From assembly GCA_043767025.1 (NCBI GenBank), contig JAYUHK010000089.1, forward strand, positions 1 through 36,901: a stretch of DNA of 36,901 nt, written 5' to 3'. Positions 32,421 through 36,901 of the stretch are shown in pieces; positions within the stretch are counted from its first letter, which is position 1, and each line of letters opens with the position of its first letter. The notes under the pieces were generated by a model. That model was not told the DNA's origin. It saw only the letters and a list, made by a program, of their open reading frames with translations, and did not search any database. The position numbers and the translations under genes are program-made. The stretch is from JAYUHK01 sp043767025 (GTDB lineage Bacteria > Bacteroidota > Bacteroidia > Chitinophagales > Saprospiraceae).

Positions 32421-33443
32421 TTAATCCAATTTTTGTAAAAAATTAATCACATCAATTCCGTCGGGATAGTCCGCCAAAGTAGGTTTTTGTGTCTTGCCGA
32501 AACCCATAGTCGAAAAATCCTCCAGCGCATTTTTTGAAACTACGCATTGTATCTCGTGGCGCACAGAATTTAATTTTTTACTCAATTCAACCATGTCACT
32601 GTAATACTCAAAATTCAAATTTGCGATTCGAGAGTTCAGGCTCTCGTTTTCGGTCATCAGAATACAGCCGTTGGCTTCGTATTTTGTCCGATTCAGAATA
32701 TACAAAGCATAATTATAGTCAAAATTATTTTTGTATTTAGAGTTCATTATCAGGTAGTTAAACTCGTGCAACGCCTCCAAAAGCGGCTGAAAATCATAGC
32801 CTTTGGGAAGATAAATCTTCGACACGTTGCGGCAACCCAAACCAAAATATTGAAAAATGTCAGCTCCTAATTGAGCAAATTCCTTTTTGGTTTCGCTGCC
32901 GTCCAATATGGCGATGCTGTTCCTATTTTTTCTAATAATATTTGGATATTTTCCGAAGTAAGATTCAAAATATCGAGCCGTATTATTGCTTCCAGTAGCG
33001 ATGACCGCCTCAAAATCTTTGAGAATATTTACAAATTCTATGTATTTTGTGACATTTGGATTCCAAGTTTGCATCATTTTTACCAAATGCGGAAACATAA
33101 ATTTGTCTTTGTCGGAGAGTTTTATTTGGGCGCGGTGTCCTGTCACAAACACGCAAAGCCAGTCTTGAAAACCTACCAACGGGATATTTCCAGCCATCAC
33201 CAAGCCGACGGTTTTAGGATTTTTGGGTTCAGAAATTTGATAACTTTCGAGCCAATTTACCAATTTTTTTTCGTCTAAAAACTGGTTTGCGATAGATTGT
33301 AAAGCTGACTTTTGGTTTTCTATGCTGAACCATGCGTTGTGAAACTCCGATTGTTTCATAACTGCATATAAAAATTCATCGTCTATTTTATTCAAATATA
33401 TGCCTAATTGTGACAAAATATTTATTCTTTCACGAATATTCAT
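32421..33443 (-). CDS. LuxC-family acyl-CoA reductase
   Basis: This 340-residue protein is the Bacteroidota form of the LuxC-like acyl-CoA reductase, which reduces a fatty acyl-CoA to an aldehyde with NADPH. The likely catalytic Cys204 is in YFGLGCRNVSKIYLP, and the nucleotide-binding region is near KTVGLVMAGNIPLVGFQDWL and EAVIATGSNNTARYFESYFG. Length is typical for the bacteroidotal form, which is shorter than Vibrio LuxC. It starts 11 bp after the stop of the porin gene on the same strand, so the two are probably one transcript. In related genomes this gene often stands near a ferredoxin gene; none is visible here. Its physiological aldehyde product is unknown. Confidence 0.88.
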   Translation of the reverse strand: MNIRERINILSQLGIYLNKIDDEFLYAVMKQSEFHNAWFSIENQKSALQSIANQFLDEKKLVNWLESYQISEPKNPKTVGLVMAGNIPLVGFQDWLCVFVTGHRAQIKLSDKDKFMFPHLVKMMQTWNPNVTKYIEFVNILKDFEAVIATGSNNTARYFESYFGKYPNIIRKNRNSIAILDGSETKKEFAQLGADIFQYFGLGCRNVSKIYLPKGYDFQPLLEALHEFNYLIMNSKYKNNFDYNYALYILNRTKYEANGCILMTENESLNSRIANLNFEYYSDMVELSKKLNSVRHEIQCVVSKNALEDFSTMGFGKTQKPTLADYPDGIDVINFLQKLD

Positions 33444-33454
33444 TTTTTTTAATT

Positions 33455-35398
33455 TTATTCTCTTAATTGTAGTTTGACACCGAAGCGAAATGTTTCCTCA
33501 AATTGTGGCTGGCGATATGTTTGGTAATAAGTGCCTTTCAGAAAATATTGGCTGCAACCTTCCCACTTGAAAAAAAATCTCCAGTTCTGAATTTTAGCAC
33601 TCACGAAAACATCGGTGGCTGGATAAAACATAATTGCCCTTTTATTTTGGAGGTAAAATTGTCCCACCAAAGGCTGATAAGCATCGGCAAAATAGGTGCT
33701 GTTGAGGCGTACATCTACGCCAAAACGCAGCAGCATAGCGCGTTTGAAGAGTCGCCGCTCAATATAAAGACTGTGCTTGCTCCATATTTCGGGCAATCGA
33801 AGCACTTGTTTTTGTGTATTAGTTTGGAATGCAATTATATTATCGAGGTGAAGTACTCCTAACTTAAAATCTTGTTTGAGCAATAATTGGGCGATGCTAA
33901 TGGGTGCGCCAGACTGCCGAGCATACGCAATGGTGTCGTAATAAATAAAATTATTGAGCAAATGATACTGTCCAGAAATAGAAAATCGAAGTCTTGGAAT
34001 ATCAAAAGTAGCCATTAAATTGGTCTGAATAGTTCGGTCGAAATCGTTATTCCATACTTTTTGGGCTGTCACAAAAATAGTATTTTGTATCAAAGAAGGA
34101 GCGTATCGTTGGTGCATTAATTGGAGCAATAAAAAGCCCATTTTGGGATAAGTAAGCTGCAAATTTCCGCGCCCCGAGTAGTCGGTAGCGTTTGCACCCA
34201 AGAGCTGATAGTTGGCTTCTGCGTCGAATTTAAAGAACGGATTGGGCGCAAAATTCCATTTGGCAAAAAGCGAAAAATTCTGTCGAGTTTCGGTGTTTGG
34301 TTCTTGCAAAATCCGAAAATAACGGTGTCGTATTCCTATCTCTAAAATGTCGTTTATGCTGCTGTTTTGGCTGTCTTTTTGAGTTAATTTATAAGTGCTG
34401 ACGGCGAAGGAATTTTCAATACTTTTTATTCCAATAAAATGCCGTAATCCTCTGTCATCTACTCGAAAATTTTGATAAAAATTACTGTCTGGCAGCGTGT
34501 TACTAAACTTATAACTGCCCTCCGAATAAGAGAGAAAATGCGACAAAGTATAATTTCGTTGAGTCGCAGAAGTGGAGTCCGTTTGACTTCTCAACTGGTA
34601 AGAATGGCGCAAAGAAATTTCTTTTTTTGCGTGCCGTGTGACAGCCAAAGAGTTTTTAATTTGCACTGGAATTGAAATTGGCGTAGCAAAAAGACCGCCG
34701 CCCACCAAACTATCCACTGCGACTCCGCCGTTGTCTATTTGTTGTGTCACATTATTCGAGAAAATAATAAAAGATGTGTAGCGATTATTAGCCGTGTGAT
34801 ACCACAAGCCAATGTTCATCGCAGTGTTGAATGTCCTTTGATTTTGATATTGCCCTGCCTGATTGATGCGAAAAAAATCCATCGAAATATTAATATTATT
34901 GGCAAAATTACGGGCTAATTTGGCAGCAAAATTTGAAAGACTTTTCGAGTTTCCTTGCGAATAATAGGCTTCCGAAAACGCTTTGTCTAAATTATAAAAT
35001 GGTAAATCTGTGACATTCTTTTTATAAACATCAAACTGGTGAAAACCTACGTCAAACCCGTCGCGCTCGATGGGCTGCCAGACCAAAGGGCGAGCCGCTG
35101 AACCCAAATTGCCGAGATGTCCGAAATCAAAATCGCGCTTTCGGGTAGGGTCGTATTGCTGAAAATAACCGTCCAAAAGAGTATCCCGAAACGGTAAAAG
35201 TTGGTTGGGACGGTCGGAAAAAAAATAAAAAATCTTGGTCGTGTCAATTTCTTCCTCCAACAACGGATTGTCTACGCTGGCACTCGATGTCGAGGCAGTC
35301 CCCGAGCCAACGCCCGGCGGCGGACCTTGTGCTTTCAGAAGGCTCAAGCAACAAAAATTAAAAATAATGAGGTATAGAATATTGTTTTTCAACTGCAC
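33455..35398 (-). CDS. Putative outer-membrane porin (Porin_10 type)
   Basis: This 647-residue protein has a signal peptide (MQLKNNILYLIIFNFCCLSLLKAQ) and a Gly/Pro/Ser-rich linker. A long series of amphipathic beta strands with aromatic girdles follows, typical of an outer-membrane beta-barrel. The stretch DTTKIFYFFSDRPNQLLPFRDTLLDGYFQQYDPTRKRDFDFGHLGNLGSAA near the start is characteristic of the Bacteroidota putative porin family (Porin_10). The C-terminal residue pattern (FRFGVKLQLRE) is compatible with barrel insertion. It has a TAGCTTTG promoter box about 30-37 bp before the ATG, divergent from the arginase-fold gene, and heads a two-gene operon with the acyl-CoA reductase. The transported substrate is unknown. 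Confidence 0.87.
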   Translation of the reverse strand: MQLKNNILYLIIFNFCCLSLLKAQGPPPGVGSGTASTSSASVDNPLLEEEIDTTKIFYFFSDRPNQLLPFRDTLLDGYFQQYDPTRKRDFDFGHLGNLGSAARPLVWQPIERDGFDVGFHQFDVYKKNVTDLPFYNLDKAFSEAYYSQGNSKSLSNFAAKLARNFANNINISMDFFRINQAGQYQNQRTFNTAMNIGLWYHTANNRYTSFIIFSNNVTQQIDNGGVAVDSLVGGGLFATPISIPVQIKNSLAVTRHAKKEISLRHSYQLRSQTDSTSATQRNYTLSHFLSYSEGSYKFSNTLPDSNFYQNFRVDDRGLRHFIGIKSIENSFAVSTYKLTQKDSQNSSINDILEIGIRHRYFRILQEPNTETRQNFSLFAKWNFAPNPFFKFDAEANYQLLGANATDYSGRGNLQLTYPKMGFLLLQLMHQRYAPSLIQNTIFVTAQKVWNNDFDRTIQTNLMATFDIPRLRFSISGQYHLLNNFIYYDTIAYARQSGAPISIAQLLLKQDFKLGVLHLDNIIAFQTNTQKQVLRLPEIWSKHSLYIERRLFKRAMLLRFGVDVRLNSTYFADAYQPLVGQFYLQNKRAIMFYPATDVFVSAKIQNWRFFFKWEGCSQYFLKGTYYQTYRQPQFEETFRFGVKLQLRE

Positions 35399-35427
35399 GC
35401 AACTTGTTTTTGCCCAAAATAAGACTG

Positions 35428-35435
35428 CAAAGCTA
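35428..35435 (-). promoter_or_regulatory. -7 promoter box (TAGCTTTG) of the porin operon
   Basis: On the minus strand this is an exact TAnnTTTG match with a predicted leader of about 24 bases. The 127-bp region is shared with the divergent arginase-fold gene, for which no clear box was seen. Confidence 0.5.
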
Positions 35436-35525
35436 ATAATTTTTGTGGTTATTATTATTTGAAGTAGCTTTGAGCTTTATTTTTCCCGATTTGGGTTTTT
35501 TATTTTCTTTAAATATCATTAGTTT

Positions 35526-36605
35526 ATGTTTCATAATTGGCTCAAACCTGTTAGTAGCGAAGATTTTGATTATATACAATACACTGATTATCAGATTGGT
35601 AGCCATATTTTTGCGCAAAGTGATGCGTTGCTCGAAGAGCGTCAGGTAGTTTTGATTGGTGTCGGTGCTGAAAGTGCCAACCACGTCCGCCGTGCTTTGT
35701 ATCGTCTTGCAATGCCTTCTAAAAAATTAAATTTTGCCGACTTGGGCAATGTGCGAAATGAAAATCCCGATTTCGTTATTCAGCTCCTCAAAGAATTATT
35801 AAACGGAAAACTATATCCGATTATTATTGGGAACATGACGACTTATATGGCGACGCAATATCAGGCGCATTTGCAGCTAAAATCGAACACCGATTGGGCA
35901 ATTATTGACGAGCGGATTCGTTTTTCGATGGATTTGAACGATGCCGACGAGGAACTCAGCGTGTTGAATATCGTGGCTCCCGGCAGCAGCCTCAACGTGT
36001 TGGGTTATCAGAATTATTTTACTTCGCCGACCGTCCTCGAGTGCTTTGAAAACCAGAGTTTTGAGGCGATTCGGATAGGAAAAATTCGGGAAAATATTGA
36101 GCTGGCGGAACCCATTTTGCGCGATGCAAACCTGTTGAGCGTGCATCTTTCAGCCATGCGATTTTCGGAAGCGTCGGCGGTTTTGCACGCCTCTCCGAGT
36201 GGTTTTTTGACGGAAGAAATCTGTCAATTATGTCGATACGCCGGCATGAGCGACCGAGTGCAGTCGGCTGGTTTTTATGGTTATCTGCACGAATTTGACC
36301 GTCAGGGACAGTCTTCTCAGGTGGTGGCGCAGATGATTTGGTACTTTTTGGACGGTTTTGCGAATCGGAAGGGCGATTTTCCTATTTCGAATCTCGGTCT
36401 GATGGAATTTTTAGTCCATGTAGAAGATTATGACCACACGTTGAGGTTCTGGAAAAGCACCAAGTCGGGTCGCTGGTGGTTCGAGATTACGGTCGAGGGC
36501 AGCGACTTGCCACGATTTATTTCTTGTACTTACAGCGACTATCAGGTAGCGTTGCAGGGCGAACTGCCAGAAAGATTGTTCAAGGCGTGGAAAAAATATG
36601 GATAA
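35526..36605 (+). CDS. Arginase-fold (ureohydrolase) protein lacking metal-binding motifs
   Basis: This 359-residue protein aligns with the Bacteroidota arginase/formimidoylglutamase family through its C-terminal part (EEICQLCRYAGMSDRVQS, VVAQMIWYFLDGFANRKGDFP). The metal-binding blocks of active ureohydrolases are missing. The GGxH loop is IIIGNMTTYM (99-108), the DAHxD strand is AIIDERIRFS (125-134), and the SFDxDxxD strand is LLSVHLSAMR (203-212). Without the Mn ligands it should not hydrolyse guanidino substrates. It may be a structural or regulatory pseudoenzyme, a role that has been proposed for similar proteins elsewhere but is not shown here. It is transcribed divergently from the porin operon. 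The ATG at 35526 starts a conserved-looking WLKPVSSEDF. Confidence 0.85.
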   Translation: MFHNWLKPVSSEDFDYIQYTDYQIGSHIFAQSDALLEERQVVLIGVGAESANHVRRALYRLAMPSKKLNFADLGNVRNENPDFVIQLLKELLNGKLYPIIIGNMTTYMATQYQAHLQLKSNTDWAIIDERIRFSMDLNDADEELSVLNIVAPGSSLNVLGYQNYFTSPTVLECFENQSFEAIRIGKIRENIELAEPILRDANLLSVHLSAMRFSEASAVLHASPSGFLTEEICQLCRYAGMSDRVQSAGFYGYLHEFDRQGQSSQVVAQMIWYFLDGFANRKGDFPISNLGLMEFLVHVEDYDHTLRFWKSTKSGRWWFEITVEGSDLPRFISCTYSDYQVALQGELPERLFKAWKKYG

Positions 36606-36685
36606 AATATCAAATAAATTGTTTTAAATATTATTTATAATTATTATTTTTCTATGTCACAAAGATTCTTAAAATAACTATTTAT

Positions 36686-36785
36686 TTTAAGTTCCTAAAC
36701 TTAAATAGATGACATTTAATATTCGACATAATTTGTTGATTTTCAATAGTTTATGATGACTAAAAACTAAAAACTAAAAACTATC
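36686..36785 (+). repeat. Family B repeat, copy 3
   Basis: Shared blocks are CTTAAATAGATGACATTTAA, ATTCGACATAATT, GTTGATTTTCAATAG, TTATGA and three ACTAAAA units. It occupies most of the space after the arginase-fold gene. Confidence 0.75.
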
Positions 36786-36899
36786 TCACGTTACGCAAAA
36801 AAATTTCTTATTGAAAATTTCAAATAGTATTTTACTCAAAGTGACTGTATTTTCAGACGTGCCTTGTAGAAATTCAAGTTTTTGCAAAAATATCGTCTG
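36786..36899 (-). CDS. Partial ORF entering from the right edge (C-terminal 37 residues)
   Basis: A minus-strand frame is open from the window edge to TGA at 36786-36788. Its last residues include LEFLQGTSENTVTL and end NKKFFCVT. The stop abuts the tail of a family B repeat, as happens at the stop codons of the YfhO-family gene and surE, which mildly supports this being a real gene end. A second minus frame ending at 36836 is also open to the edge, so the assignment is weak. No family can be recognised from so little sequence. Confidence 0.25.
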   Translation of the reverse strand, partial: QTIFLQKLEFLQGTSENTVTLSKILFEIFNKKFFCVT

Positions 36900-36901
36900 G
36901 C

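Overview
The window is chromosomal DNA from a member of the Bacteroidota, most likely a Saprospiria/Chitinophagia/Cytophagia-type lineage. The signs are three exported proteins with C-terminal type IX secretion (T9SS) sorting domains, many lipobox signal peptides, a Porin_10-type porin, LpxB (a lipid A-bearing outer membrane), promoters of the Bacteroidota form TTTG-N19/20-TAnnTTTG, and an almost complete absence of Shine-Dalgarno sites. No rRNA, tRNA, CRISPR array, phage or complete insertion sequence was seen. Most genes are housekeeping or secreted-protein genes; the unusual material is in the intergenic repeats and one probable structured RNA.

Layout. 1-870: a lipoprotein, a GC-rich palindrome, a tiny lipoprotein-like ORF and a 40-bp palindrome. 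879-5119 (minus): a YfhO-family membrane protein and a T9SS-exported metallophosphoesterase. 5265-6953 (minus): a two-gene cassette of an Xre-ImmA zinc-peptidase and a DUF4411 PIN-like protein, a likely toxin-antitoxin system. 7064-9432 (minus): lpxB, a small membrane protein and surE. 9567-10790: an HD phosphohydrolase. 11145-13202: a 20-repeat exported protein with a peptidoglycan-binding domain, flanked together with a 100-aa protein gene by inverted copies of a palindromic element (family A). 14090-18503: a lysyl-endopeptidase-like protease with a dockerin-like tail, a lipoprotein and a PA-domain T9SS protein. 18639-20404: proline dehydrogenase overlapping a methyltransferase. 20490-20978 (minus): yajC and a second tiny lipoprotein-like ORF. 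21448-25881: typA, a hotdog thioesterase, a fumarylacetoacetase-fold protein and metK. 26341-29094: a YHYH T9SS protein, a thioredoxin-fold protein and a DUF547 protein. 29121-29548 (minus): a candidate structured RNA with a near-ideal promoter and a terminator. 29710-35398 (minus): a TonB_C/TPR protein, a histidine phosphatase, nth, a LuxC-type acyl-CoA reductase and a porin. 35526-36605: an arginase-fold protein that has lost its metal-binding motifs. A partial minus-strand ORF runs off the right edge.

Three dispersed repeat families stand out. Family A (about 160 bp; 3 full copies and 1 internally deleted copy) is one long imperfect palindrome, and each cluster lies just upstream of a gene for an exported protein. 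Family B (about 100 bp; 3 copies) and family C (50-70 bp; 4-5 copies) share a tail built from ACTAAAAACTA, which repeatedly ends within about 20 bp of a coding-region boundary. A 110-bp palindrome plus signal-peptide module is present twice, in inverted orientation, 20 kb apart. All functions are read by eye from motifs; no database search was possible.
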